Shown here in pieces: positions 45,060-56,604 of a stretch of 64,000 bases of DNA. Under the pieces are notes generated by a model that made no database searches, was not told where the DNA came from, and saw nothing but the letters and a program-made list of their open reading frames with translations. Position numbers and translations under genes: made by a program. Each line of letters starts with the position of its first letter. Positions within the stretch are counted from its first letter, which is position 1. This stretch comes from Podocnemis expansa (taxonomy: Eukaryota; Chordata; Testudines; Podocnemididae), in assembly GCA_007922195.1 (NCBI GenBank), contig ML681998.1, positions 17,623,937 to 17,687,936 of the forward strand, written 5' to 3'.

Positions 45060-46060
45060 CCATACCAATATAAATTTGGATCTTATCCAGAATATCATGC
45101 TACTCCTTTAGTAACTAAAACTAAAGGTTTATTAAAAAGTATTGAAACAAATGAGGAGAGGTTTTTAAATGGTCAAAGAAGTGAAATATATACCTATAAC
45201 TTAAAAGTCCTTATATTCTCAGCAGATTCTCAGCAAAATTGTGGTGTTTGCCAGCTTGTACAATTGCTCTGGTATATATCCAGTCCCTGCATGGGTCTTA
45301 GTCCTTCTTTTCACAGTTTCATTTATTGATAATTAAGATAACGTGAGCAATTATCTCAAGTTGCAGTGGGGGAGGCCTAGGTTCAATATTAGGAAAAACT
45401 GTCACTAGGAGGATGGGGAAGCCCTGGAACAGGTTATGTTGGTAGGTGGTGGAATTTCTATCCTTAAAGGTTTTTAAAAACCTGACTTGGCAAAGCCCTG
45501 GTGGGGGGAGGGGAGGCAGGCTGAGTTGGGGTTGGTCCTGCTTTAGTAAAGGCTTGGACTAGATATTATCTCCTGAAATTGCTTTCACACCTAAAATTCT
45601 ATAAGTTGAGCCAGAGGTAGACAGCAGGATTGAAGACAAGATGGGGATGGTGCATCTGCATTTTATGGTCACTGGTCTCCTACATGGTTTATTTCAAAGA
45701 CAAGCTCATCACACATGGGCAGGAAAAGGCACTTGCAGTTCCCTGATCACAGGCATGTTCGTATATGTTCTGATGACTCAGGTGCTGTCTTAGCTTCTCT
45801 CCCTGGGCTCACTGTAAAATTAATGGCCCTTGATGAGTCATCCATGCTTGCACAAATCTGCCTGATGCATAATACAGTAACACATCACAAGTTTTTGGAT
45901 ACCAATCTCTCCAATCCATAGCTACAGTACAAAGACAACAAGTACACAAACATTATCATGCTTAGCAAGTCGTAACCTTTCCAAGGGTACCTGGATGTAA
46001 CTTTGCAATACTGATATCCATATTCTAAATGGTTGCCCCAATCCAGACAGCATCACAAGG
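45060..46060. repeat. LTR-like dispersed repeat, copy 1, with nested CR1
   Basis: AACTAAAACTAAAGGTTTATTA, then CAGATTCTCAGCAAAATTGTGG, then TGAAGACAAGATGGGGATG recur in the same order at 58265-58560, so this is a second copy of one family. Here a CR1 piece (45335-45605) separates the two halves. The class is not proven: about 0.8 kb and AT-rich, with no coding frame, which suggests an LTR. Confidence 0.6.
45335..45605 (+). mobile_element. CR1 LINE 3' fragment
   Basis: GCAGTGGGGGAGGCCTAGGTT, ATATTAGGAAAAACTGTCAC, GGAGGATGGGGAAGCCCTGG and CTTGGACTAGATATTATCTC follow the order of the CR1 3' region on the plus strand. It is inserted in the LTR-like repeat. Confidence 0.8.
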
Positions 46061-46845
46061 TGTAAGTGAAGGCTACATCTCAAAGGAATCACAAGGGCCA
46101 GGGTGCAGAGTTGGTAATATAATGTCATGCAAATTTGAGGTGTGGGGTGTAAAGTAGGCTTAATGTTTGAGTATTGGTCAGGTGTTAGGTCACTGCTAAT
46201 TACTAGGGCTGACCTAAGCCCAGCTGGTGCCTTAGGATCTAACTTGCTGCAAATGTTGCTGAAAATTAGGGATAGAGTGAGTGTGAAAGCACACTAAGTC
46301 TGCTGCCTCATTTTGGCATAATGGACATGTGACCCCTAAAGCCCAGGTCCTCATCAAAGCTCTAATTGCTGAACTGTGCTTTCCTTCAAGTGCTACATTT
46401 TAAATCTGTCCTTTTTGCACAATTGTCATAGTGCTTCCCTCTACATTTCCCTTTGCTTGTATTTTGCCACATATCCAAACCTTTAGCATCTGTAACACCT
46501 CAGCAGGGGTGGGATATGGTTTTGTCCAACCAAATCTGGTATCCTATTGTTACACGTCTGGAGGGGTTTCTTTCTCCTTGCAGTATTGACAGCTGGTGAC
46601 GTCTTCCCCTCCTCTTGTTAATTAGCTGCTTAGCATGTTTATCTCCTCCTATGCTTTGATTTGCTTCACCATCAGTCATCTTAATCAGCACGTCACTTAC
46701 AACTCTTTCTGTTATGTACTCTAGGCATCTGGCAGCTTTCTTTCAGTCTTCCTAGCTTTGTAATCATTACTAGTTTTTCTACACATTCCTTGCTTTTACA
46801 CTAAACCAAGAGATGTCTTTCTTTTTGCTTTCAAACTCTTCCTAT
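46061..46845. other. No gene recognised
   Basis: Unique-looking sequence. The minus-strand frame 46500-46691 has no recognisable domain. Confidence 0.4.
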
Positions 46846-47056
46846 GGGCTAGTCTTCATTGTTGGTGGCAAATTCGCTGCTGTCAGATTCACCTTCCTGA
46901 TCAACTGAAGACCTGTTCAGTCAATTAGGAGGTCGATCACTGAAGGCCACTGCAGCAAGTGAGGTAGTGTTGAGTCAAAGGGAGATACTTAAAATAACTA
47001 GTATCTGCCTTCAGCTGCCGCAAAAAATGGCAGGCAGTGTAGACCTTCCCTAAGTC
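46846..47056. mobile_element. Possible MITE with GTCTWCAYTG termini
   Basis: The left end GGGCTAGTCTTCATTG and the right end GGCAGTGTAGACCTTCCC form imperfect inverted repeats, related to the GTCTACACT ends of the foldback family. The interior lacks the palindromic words. Low confidence. Confidence 0.4.
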
Positions 47057-47379
47057 TCCAGCACTTTTTTAATCCACTCTGCCACTTTGTTTCTGTTCCC
47101 TATCCTCCTCCTCCTAGATATAAAAAGAGTTTCAATGGCCTTTCACTGATGAGCCAATATGTGCATGAGCACACCCAGGCATGCTGCTTAGCATGATGGG
47201 ATTTCTTTGCCCAGATGATCCTTTTGGACTGGTATTGAGTTACAAATTACTTTAGTATTAAATACAAGAATAATAAAATGGCATTCCCCCTATTATATGA
47301 GCAGCAGGCAGCAAAACTGTCTAGCCTGTTCTGATTTGAACGATCACTATCCTCCGAACCAAACTGGCTAAGCATGAGC

Positions 47380-47645
47380 TTCAGGTCACAGAACCCTGGG
47401 ATGGTTGATGGGAGTGGGAATGGGAAACTTGAACTCTGCTTAGGAGTCTCAGGCATGGCTTAACCTCCCTCTCCCATTGTTCAAAGATACAGCTAGATGC
47501 CAGGAAGCGATGTTCTAGGTCAGCCATAAATATATTGGCGTACTGTGGGGCCATGCGGGTACCCATTGCTGTGCCCCTGACTTGGAGGTATGGATCATCC
47601 CCAAATCTGAAGTAGTTGTGGGTCAGGACATGGATATCAAAAATG
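47380..47645 (-). pseudogene. Penelope-like element reverse transcriptase fragment
   Basis: The minus-strand frame has [16 protein letters not shown] followed by [17 protein letters not shown], the highly conserved RT motif of Penelope-like elements (the AMGT...APxYAN signature). It ends in an unrelated-looking tail. It is only a slice of the RT domain. It faces away from the plus-strand C-terminal part that begins at about 47640. Confidence 0.85.
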
Positions 47646-48115
47646 GCAACATTCATAAACCAATAGGAAAACACTTTAACCTCCATGGACACTCAGTGGC
47701 AGACATGAAAGTTGCCATAATTCAAAAAAGAAACTTTTAAAACAGATTTCAGCGTGAAACTGCAGGGCTGGAGCTAATCTGCAAGTTTAATACCATCAGG
47801 TTAGGCTTGAACAGAGACTTAGAATGGTTAGCACATTACAAAAAGTGATTCATCTGTTCACACATTCTGTCCCTTTGATCTACTGGCGTGAATGGGCCCC
47901 ATCTGCTCTCTGAACTGACTTTGCTAACACTTGCCCTCCTCCGTTTTGGCATGTGTATATATACAACTCCACTGTAGTTTCCAGTTCATGCATCTGATGA
48001 AGTGGGTTGTAGTACACGAAAGCTCATGCTCGAAGAAATCTGTTAGTCTATAAGGTGCCACAGGACTCTTGCTGCTTTGTCTATACACAGACTAACACGG
48101 CTACCCCTCTGGAGA
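47640..48115 (+). mobile_element. Penelope-like element 3' part and terminal repeat
   Basis: The plus strand starts with a frame reading [18 protein letters not shown], resembling the end of the GIY-YIG endonuclease region of Penelope-like proteins. Decayed 3' sequence follows, then the terminal module CATCTGATGAAGTGGGTTG, CGAAAGCTCATGCTCG, GGTGCCACAGGACTC, GACTAACACGGCTACCCC. The same module recurs as short fragments across the window. Confidence 0.72.
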
Positions 48116-48164
48116 AAACAGCTAGTTAAGATTCAGTTAGGAATCTCTCTTGTTTTTGTGCTCA

Positions 48165-49960
48165 CTAATATTAGATGAGACCTTGGGAGATCATCTAATC
48201 CAACACCCTGCTCAAAGCAGGACCAACCCCAACTAAATCATCCCAGCCTGGCCTTTGTCAAGCTGAGCCTTAAAAATCTTAAGAATGGAGATTCCATCAC
48301 CTCCTTAGATAAGCCATTAAGAGTGCTTCACCACCCTCCTAGTGGAAAAAATCTTTTTATTTTCCTCCTCATATCCTGTCTAGACCTCCCTCCACTGCAA
48401 CTTGAGCCCATTTCTCCTAACTCTCGTCTACCGCTGAGAACAGCCATCTTCCCTACAACCCTCTGACATAATTAAAGGCTGCTATCAAATCCCACCTCCA
48501 TTCTTCTCTTCTGCAGACTAATGGCCCCAGCCTCTCCCCACAAGTCATGTGCTCCAGTCCTCTAATCACTTCTGTTGGGCTGTGCTGGACTCTTTCACCA
48601 ATTTGTCCACATCCTTCCTGTAGTAGGGGGTGGGGGCAAAAACTACACACAGTACTGCAAATGTCACCTCACCAGTGCTGAATAGAGGGGAATAATTACA
48701 TCCTTCAATTTACTGGCAGTGATCTACAAATGCAGCCCAACATGCCATTTATCCTTCTTGTCAGTGCCCTTATTGCCTCACATCCAGCTTCTTGTGCACT
48801 GTAACCACAGGTCTCCTCCTGCAGAACTGCTGCCTATCTAATTGGATTCTTCTGTCCTAAAAGCATGGGATTCTTCTGTCGTAAATGCAGGACTCTGGAC
48901 TTGCCCCCTGTTGAACCCCATCAGACTTTTTTGACCTAATCCTGCAATTTATCTAGCCCCCAGTGCATCTACCACACCCCACATCTTTCATCTGTGAACA
49001 TGCTGAAGGGGCAAGTCACCCCATCTTCCAAATTATTAACGAAGATGTTGAAGAAAACCAGTCCCAACACAGATTCCTAGGGCACTCAGCTTATCGGCTT
49101 CCAGATATACATTGAGCTGTTGATCACTAGCCATTGACCCAGATCTAGCCAGGTTTCCATCCACCTTACAGTTCATTCATCCAACTTGTTGATATGAATA
49201 TTGTGGTAGATGGTATCCAAAGCTTTTCTAAAGTCAAGGTATATCACATCCACTGTTTTCCCATATCCACAGAGCCAGTCACCTCATCATAAAAGGCAAT
49301 TAGGTTAGTCAGGCATAACTTGCCCTTGCTGAATCCATGCTGACTGATCACCTTCCTCTCCAACTGCTTCAGCAGGGACTTCCTTGGGGACCTGCTGCAT
49401 GATTTTTCTGGGGACTGTGGCAAGGCTGACTGGTCTGTAGTCTACCAGGTCCTATACCCCCCCACACTTTTTTTTTTTTGAAGGCTGGCTCTATATTTGC
49501 CTTTCCAGTCATCTGAGACTTCCACACAATCACTGACTTTTCAAAGACAAGGGTCAAGGGCTCTACAACCATATCAGCCAACTCCCTCTGCGCCCTTGAA
49601 TGCATTGCATTTGGCCCCATTGACTTGTGCATGTTCAGTTTTTCTAAATAGTCCTGAACCTATTCTTTCACCACTGAAGGCTGCTCCCCATCTTCCCATT
49701 CTGTGCTACCCAGTGCACTAGTCTAGGATGTGACCTCATCTGTAAAGAGAGGTTCAAACAAAGCATTGAGTACTTCAGCTTTTTCCCCATCTGTCAATAA
49801 GCCCTCTTCCCCATTCTATAATGGGCCCAAACATTCCTTGACCACCATCTTGTTGGTAACATGCCTTTAGAAACCTTTTGTGCTTCAGCCTTCCTGATTT
49901 TTTGCTAAATTTGAACTTGTCTAGTGTAGGGTAGAGCTCCTGTGCAGCTTCACCTGCTAA
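48165..49960 (-). mobile_element. CR1 LINE, 1.8 kb 3' portion
   Basis: The left end GAGATCATCTAATCCAACACC is the reverse complement of the CR1 3' region. Order continues through CACTGCAACTTGAGCCCA, CATTCTTCTCTTCTGCAGAC, CAGTACTGCAAATGTCACC, TATATCACATCCACTG and CTTGTGCATGTTCAG. The minus strand encodes pieces of the RT and C-terminus (for example CLTNLIAFYDE in the region of 49280), with many stops. It is the longest CR1 in the window. Confidence 0.9.
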
Positions 49961-51600
49961 GAGCTGGCAGTTGCTCAGACCTGAAATCACTGAGGTGAGA
50001 CTCAGAGCTGGGAAGAACCTCAAGAGACCAACCCCCAGAGGTGATAATGAAGAAGCAAGTGCTAGTAGAAGGTGATTGGCTCATACTGTGGCTGGTAAAA
50101 CATAGTCCAACAAATAAATGTTCTTTAACGTACCCTTCCCTTTGCCCTCCCCCCACACAGCACTCACTGTTTGATCCTTAGTTCAGAGGTCCTTTCTTAT
50201 GAATTCACCTCCCATAGCTGAGAAGAAGGGGAAAGAAGGCACATTGCTTATTCCTCCAGTTGCTTACCACTCATTCGGGTCACTGTTGTTGGTTGTGCTG
50301 TTCACTCTCATGGATAGCCTCCTCTTACACCATCTCCTTCAGCTGCCACCTCCACTGTGACCTGACCTCTGCGAGTAGATCTGAGGTTCCACAATTCTCA
50401 ATGATTCAAGTCTCAGTGAGAGAAGTTATGATGCAGGCTGGCAATCTCTCCAGCTCTAAGCACTAACACTTAGAACTGATTATCAGTGATTTCAGCTATA
50501 GCGGTCACTTAAAAATAACAAAAGACTTTCTATGGAGCCTAACTAAAAGCTACAAGCACTATTAAAAGATAGAGCTGATTACTAATGTTTGTAACTCTTA
50601 AGCAGTGCCCACACCACCAAGCAGAACACTTGTCCCCTCCCCATCCCATCCTCTATCAACTGAGAATTGATCTGGCATCTGAATTCCCTGCTTAGTGAGT
50701 TCAGTTCAGTCATTCCAACCCATGAGTAAATTGGTAACACTGCATGTTGCTAGCTAACAACTGGGGTTGTGGGGGTGAGGGGCTGGAAAAATTCAGGGTG
50801 GGGTTAGGGAAATCCAAACCTCTAGCTGAAAATGCAGCTGCAGATCAAATTAATACTTTCTACTGTGGTAGAGACTGCATGGCACACCATGGAAAGGAAT
50901 GTTACAGAAATGAATTGAACAGCCAGGCAAATCTGTGCTGTCTTTGCTGCTTATTTGAGAAATTGTGGCATGCAGCATACCCAGCACAGAAAAGGCACTG
51001 CCAGAGACTCCTCATAGTACAGAAGAGATGGGACTTGCCTCTCAGCAAAAGGTTTGCATTTGGTTTTGGGATGGCATTAGACATGTTCTAGTACATGTGG
51101 GAAGTTTTCCTTCACCTTTAGGAGCTCTTGAGTGACCACCTCCATCCCTGACAAATGGAAGAAACAGTTGCATCTTTTCAGATCACTGCTAGATAAACAA
51201 CTTTTTTTTTTAATTGCGTTTGGTACTCTTCCAATATCTTGGCTGGACTGGGGAGCAAAATTCTGTCTTTTCCCTCACCCCCTTCCAGCACAGGAAGAAA
51301 CTTGCCAATGTCTGTCATGCTAGTCTGCAGCCCTCAGGGTCTTTCTACATGCTGAACAACAGTAAATGCTGTCTTTATGCATAGTGGATGGCATAGCATG
51401 GATGTATAGCGATAAGACGTGTGGAGTCATTGGCTGGCAAATGAAGGGGTTCAAGGAGTCAGGCCCTCCTTGAACATCGGTGTAACACATAGTGCTGCTT
51501 TAAGGTCCAGTGTAACCCCTATATTCCATATTCCTATAGGATTGTGATACTTCATGCAAGCTGTCACGTGAGACCTTTTGAAAGATCATAATCTGCTGAA
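49961..51600. other. No gene recognised
   Basis: The longest frame, 50744-51091 (115 codons, plus), includes a Cys-rich stretch LCCLCCLFEKLW but no known domain, and is probably chance. No repeat termini were seen. Confidence 0.4.
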
Positions 51601-51604
51601 ACCC

Positions 51605-53345
51605 ATTGTTTTGTCCAAATATATATAGATATAGATATATATAAAAATTCCTCTCTCACCCCCTATGGGTGGTATGTGTCATCCTCAACCTCGGGTCCTC
51701 TACCAGAGGCCTGGGAGTTTGAGGGTTCTGTGCAGTATCTTAGCTGTTCCTAGCACTGCACTCTTCTGGACAGAGAGCTCTGATGTTGTTCCTGGGATCT
51801 GTTGGAGCCACTCTCCCAGCTTAGGAGTCACAGCCCCAAGTGCTCCTACCACCACCGGGACCACTTTGGCCTTTACTTTCCACATCCATTCTAGTTCCTC
51901 TTTCAGGCCCTGGTACTTCTCCAGCTTCTCATACTCCTTCTTCTTGATGTTGCTGTCACTTGGCACTGCTACATCTATCACCACCGCTGTCTTCTGGTCC
52001 TTGTCTATTAGCACGATGTCTGGTTGATTGGCCAGTACCTGCCTGTCTGGCTGGATCTGGAAGTCCCACAGAATCTTAGCCCTGTTATTCTCCACGACCT
52101 TCTGTGGGATCTCCCATCTGGTCTTGGGAGGGTCTAGCCCATACACTGTACAGATGTTCCTGTACACAATGCCAGCTACTTGGTTATGCCGTTCAGTGTA
52201 TGCTGTTCCTGCCTGCATCTTACATCCTGCCACTATGTGTTGGACTGTTTCTGAGGCCTCTCTGCACAGTCTGCACCTTGGGTCCTGTCTAGTGTGGTAG
52301 ACCCCTGCTTCAATGGATCTGGTGCTCAGTGCCTGTTCTTGTGCTGCTATGATCAGTGCCTCAGTGCTGTCTTTTAGTCCAGCCTTTTCCAGCCACTGGT
52401 AGGATTTCCCAATGTCAGCCACCTCAGCTATCTGTAGATGGTACATTCCATGCAGGGTCTTGTCTTGCCATGGCACTTCTTCTGCTTGATCTTCCTCCCA
52501 TGTCTGCTGCTGCCTCAGGCATTCTCTTAGCAGCTCATCTTTGGATGCCGTCTTACTGATGTACTCCTGGATGCTCTGGGTTTCATCCAGGACAGTGGCT
52601 TTGACACTCACCAAACCCCGCCCGCCTTCTTTCCGGCTGGCGTACAGTCTCTGGGTGTTGGACTTGGGGTGGAAACCTCCGTACATTGTGAGGAGCTTCC
52701 AGGTCTTCACATCGGCAGCCTCCATGTCCTCCTTTGGCCAGCTCACTATACCGGCAGGTTATCTGATGACTGGCAGGGCCTACCTGTTGATGGCGTGGGT
52801 CTTGTTCTTCCCATTGAGCTGGCTCTTCAGGACCTGTCTTATCCTTTGGTGGTACTTGGATGTTGCTGTCTTCCTTGCCTCCTCATCGTGGTTTCCATGT
52901 GACTGTGGGATGCCAAGGTACTTGTAGCTGGTCTGTATGTCTGCTATGTGGCCTGCTGGTAGTTCCACCCCATCAGTCTTCACAACCTTTCCTCTCTTTA
53001 CTACCATCCGGCCACACTTCTCCAGTCCGAATGACATCCCAATATCCTCACTGTAGATCCGTGTCAGGTGGATTAGCGAGTCGATGTCTCGTTCATTCTT
53101 AGCATACAGCTTGATGTCATCCATGTAGAGGAGGTGGCTGATGGTAGTTCCACTCTTGAACTTGTATCCATATCCAGTCCTTGTGATTATCTGGCTGAGG
53201 GGGTTCAAGCCAATGCAGAACAGCCGCGGGGACAGTGCATCACCTTGGTATATGCCGCACTTGATGGCCACTTGTGCAAGCTGTCTTGAGTTGACTTCCA
53301 GTATTGTCTTCCACAGTCCCATTGAGTTATATATATATATCATTA
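51605..53345 (-). mobile_element. R4/Dong-like LINE copy 2
   Basis: A 5'-truncated LINE of about 1.7 kb. The element 3' end is at left, running into ATATATAGATATAGATATAT. The truncated 5' end is at right, running into TATATATATATATC. So both flanks are TA-rich simple repeat. The protein retains part of RT, the Cys/His motif and the restriction-like endonuclease. It is about 95% identical to copy 1 at 9738-10486 where both exist. Confidence 0.85.
51700..53343 (-). pseudogene. LINE reverse transcriptase-endonuclease, two stops
   Basis: From the right: RT palm motifs GIYQGDALSPRLFCIGLNPL and the catalytic LLYMDDIKLYAKN, then the thumb region. A zinc-binding CRLCREASETVQHIVAGC (C-x2-C-x7-H-x4-C) follows, then the endonuclease core QPDIVLIDKDQKTAVVIDVA and the C-terminus KLPGLW. 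The frame is continuous apart from a TAG at 52780-52782 and a TAA at 52759-52761. N-terminal RT motifs are missing by 5' truncation. The restriction-like endonuclease and CCHC order point to the R2/R4 side of LINEs. I favour the R4/Dong-like group because both copies sit in TA-rich simple repeats. Confidence 0.88.
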
Positions 53346-53657
53346 GTGTGTATCAAGTTATGATAATTTGCTGTATGGTTGTTACTGAAATCTGTGTTGT
53401 CTGGTGACATCAGAGGAGGTAAACTGCTCCCAGAAGGGTGTACAACAATTATTAATTGAAAAGATAACTGTAATCCAGGGACTGACAATTCAATGATAGT
53501 TATGCAAGCACTACACAATGGGGACTGCTCATCTCTAGGCCTTGGTTGCAAAATACTACACCAGGGGGATTGCACAACCTTGTGATTCAGTAAAGCATAC
53601 CAGAACACACCTGGGCTAGTGTCTTGCAAGAACATGGATAAAAGATGTAAAATAGGG

Positions 53658-54106
53658 CAGTGGTTCCCAACCTTTTCAGTAACATGGTCCTCTTCAATGA
53701 AACAAATAATTCCATAGTACACCCACTTTTTTCAGCTGAATTGATTGTGCATAAACATATTTACTATGGTTATGGTCTTAGAGATTTGCAACATTGTTAA
53801 TACAAGCTAAAGAAAATCAAATGCAGTAATGTTCCAAATCTGCCAGAAAAAATACATCTCAAATTTGCCTTTTAGCCACTTGTGTTTAGAATGTTCTTGT
53901 TTTAGAATTGAATGACCGATACCTTGCTTTTACTTTGATTTTTCACAAGTTTTAGGAGTTGTAATTTTGGTTGGAGAGAATATTGTTTAATATGAAAATG
54001 CTTGTTTTACATTGATTTTCATTACTTTTTTACAAAATTTCATGGCACAATTGGACAGCTCTCATGGCACATCAGTGTGCTGCAGCACACCATTTGAAAA
54101 CCACTG
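53658..54106. mobile_element. hAT MITE, CAGTGGTTCCCAACC type, 449 bp
   Basis: The ends CAGTGGTTCCCAACCTTTTC and ATTTGAAAACCACTG pair imperfectly. Perfect 8-bp duplications AAATAGGG lie at 53650-53657 and 54107-54114. The interior is AT-rich with no ORF. Confidence 0.88.
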
Positions 54107-54114
54107 AAATAGGG

Positions 54115-54980
54115 AACAGTGGCATCATGCTTTTGCCTTTCTCCTCCCCCACCTATGCTGCAAGCAACAAAGACACTGAGAAGACAGACTTGAACTGAGA
54201 AGAGTGGTTGCAGGCTTAAGGGAGAAGCCTGTGTATTAAGATATGTAACATCCAGTGGGGTGAGAGAGCTGTTTGATCCAAATACTGCCTTGTTTAAGAT
54301 TTAGACTGTGCTTATCTCTTACTTTTCTTGGTAACTATTTCTGACCTTTTATGCCTACCACTCATAAGCACTTAAAATTGACCTTTCTGTAATTGTTTTG
54401 TATTTTAACTCAACAGTGTTTTGGCTGAAATGCTTGGGAAATCTCAGGTCAGCTTACAAAGATGTGTCCATGTCCACATCAAGGGAAGGGTGGACTGGGT
54501 AATAAGTTTACACTGGTCAGACTCCTGACCAGGGCAAAATTGTGCATTTCTGGCATGCAAGGCTGGGAAGCTGGTAGAAATTGGTTGGTGCCTTTCTCTT
54601 TGATCTGTGGGTGACTCAGGGAGCATTCATGCAATCTAGTTGGGCATGGGACTCCACATAGAGTTCTGCTGAGTGATAATAGCACTGGGAGAGCTTTGCT
54701 GCTTATTAGCAAAGTATTTAAAGAGACAGTCCAGGCAAGAGACTTGTGGGCACAGCAGTACACCAGTTCCAGTTTATGTCTCTGGGATCCTGTCACAATT
54801 AGAATGGCCACGCTGCATCCATCAGGCCAATGGACTATCAGTGCAATATCCTGTTGTCAGCAGTGCTTGGTGCTGGATGCTTCAGAAGGAGTGAATAGAA
54901 CAGGGCAATTATAAAGTGATTTGCCTCCGTCATCCAGTCCCAGCTTCTAGGGTACCCAGAGCATGAAGTGGTGTCCTTGG
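54115..54980. other. No gene recognised
   Basis: Frames on both strands near 54444-54914 overlap and show no domain. Confidence 0.4.
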
Positions 54981-55335
54981 CAATATTCCCTCTAACTTTT
55001 CGTAGGCTGTGTGTGCAAAAAATTTCATTTGTGCAAATTTTTGGAACCAGTGTTCAAATCTGTGCACACGCCAGTGATTGTGGTCAAACTTGTGAGTGCA
55101 ATGAAGTAAATGTGTATGAGGCAAATAATATCTAAATTTTATTTTGATATGGTGATGGAAATGATTTTATAAATTACAAAATCTTATTTGAAATATGCTA
55201 TTTAAAATTACCTACTTAAAGTAGCATAGAAAATTAGCACTGTTGAATTTTTTTGTGCTCACTTTATTTTGTTGTGTGTGAAGGTTTCACAACCTGTGTG
55301 CGCATGCACGCGTGCACAGCTTAGAGGGGACATAT
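54981..55335. mobile_element. hAT MITE, CAATGTTCCC type, 355 bp
   Basis: The ends CAATATTCCCTCTAACTTT and CAGCTTAGAGGGGACATAT are inverted repeats. The duplications GTCCTTGG at 54973-54980 and 55336-55343 are perfect. It has imperfect GTGTGCGCATGCACGCG-type palindromes near the right end. Confidence 0.88.
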
Positions 55336-55359
55336 GTCCTTGGCCATCTTGGTTAAATA

Positions 55360-55745
55360 GTCATTTGGTAGACCTATCTTCCATGAACTTCTCATTCTTT
55401 TCTGACCCTCCCTTATGATTTTGGCCTTCACAACATACTTTGGCTATAAGTTCTACGGGAGCACAGTATTGTGTAAATAAGTACTTCCTTTTGTTTATTT
55501 TTTAAACCTGCTGCCTGGTGATTTCATTGAGTGAAACCTGGTTCTTCTTATGTCAAAAAGTAAAGTATACATTTTTCTCCTCACTGTTCATGATTTTATA
55601 GATATTTATCATGAACAGTTCTTTTCTATCCTTAACATTCCAGTCTTTCTTTTTTTCCCCCCTCTTATGGAAGTTGTGCCATACCCCTTGCCATTTTTGT
55701 TGCCCTTCTTTTTACATTTTCCAGTTCTAGTGACTCATCCCACTA
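55360..55745 (-). mobile_element. CR1 LINE 3' fragment
   Basis: TTGGCCTTCACAACATACTTTG, TACTTCCTTTTGTTTATTTT, AAACCTGCTGCCTGGTGATT and TGATTTTATAGATATTTATC are segments of a turtle CR1 subfamily in minus orientation. The plus-strand open frame at 55550-55870 is incidental. Confidence 0.8.
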
Positions 55746-55929
55746 GACTAGAACTGCACACCCCCAAGGGCCAACCAGCCAGACCACGGCTGGCTCTCAC
55801 TGCCCCCAAGGGCATATTGGCTGGGAGCTCAGAGGCTGACCACTCCCACTTCCCAGTGCCAGAAGGGTGAAGGGTGAAGGGCTCCTACATTGTGGACCCC
55901 ATTGGCTCATGTGGTAATCCTCGCTTGTC

Positions 55930-56604
55930 TAATGGTTCCTAAGTTTTTTGGACTGCAAACTTTAGCACATGCTAAAACACTGTCCCTACCTCAAACAACT
56001 TACAATACAAGAAAAGAACTTAGTTCAGGGCTCTCCAAACTATGGCCCATGGGCTGTATCCAGCCTGCAAAGCAGTGTCGTCTGGCCTGTAGGGAACTGC
56101 AGCTAGGTTGGGGAGTTTTCAAATTGCCCACTCTGTGTATGCTCCAATGTGTGGCTCAGGGCAGGAGCAACCTGGCCAGGAAAAGACTTGAGATGCACTT
56201 GCATCTCAAGCCTGGTAAACGGGAAGGGGCCTGGGGTGCCAGGGAACTGGTGGGGAAGGGATCTGGGTGCATTGGCAAGCTGGTGGGTGGGTCAGAGAAG
56301 GGGCCTGGGGAAGGTTGAGGAGCTGGTGGGTGGGTGGGTTGGGGAAGGGGCCCAGGGGCCAGTGGCTTGGGGGTCTGGCATGCTAGTAATTAAGTAAAAG
56401 CAGTTCGGCCCTCAGGTGAAAATGTTTGGAGACTGCTGACTTAGTTGATAGACATTGATATAGACTATTTTCCATTGTGGGCCACATCATGTTTGGATTG
56501 TGGTCCATATATAATATACACACACTACCTATACAACACTGAGGTTGCAGCTGGGTGCTTATTAGGCCACAAGCAGTCCACAGACTGAGGGCTGAGAACC
56601 ACTG
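55930..56604. mobile_element. Probable hAT MITE, interrupted by another hAT MITE
   Basis: The left TAATGGTTCCTAAG and the right CTGAGAACCACTG are plausible inverted termini, followed inward by GGACTGCAAAC and CCACAGACTGAG, which also correspond. No matching 8-bp duplication could be seen, so this is less certain than the other copies. A 413-bp hAT MITE sits inside. Confidence 0.45.
56026..56438. mobile_element. hAT MITE, CAGGGCTCTCCAAAC type, 413 bp
   Basis: The ends CAGGGCTCTCCAAAC and ATGTTTGGAGACTGCTG pair. Perfect 8-bp duplications ACTTAGTT lie at 56018-56025 and 56439-56446. The interior contains GTGGGTGGG-type short tandem units. Confidence 0.9.

Noticed and set aside
50744..51091. 115-codon frame with Cys-rich segment considered as a small host protein
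   Set aside because: No known domain, no supporting splice or polyadenylation context, and an antisense frame is also open.
55930..56604. Confident assignment of the outer hAT element
   Set aside because: Inverted termini are plausible but no 8-bp duplication was found, so it is kept only at low confidence.
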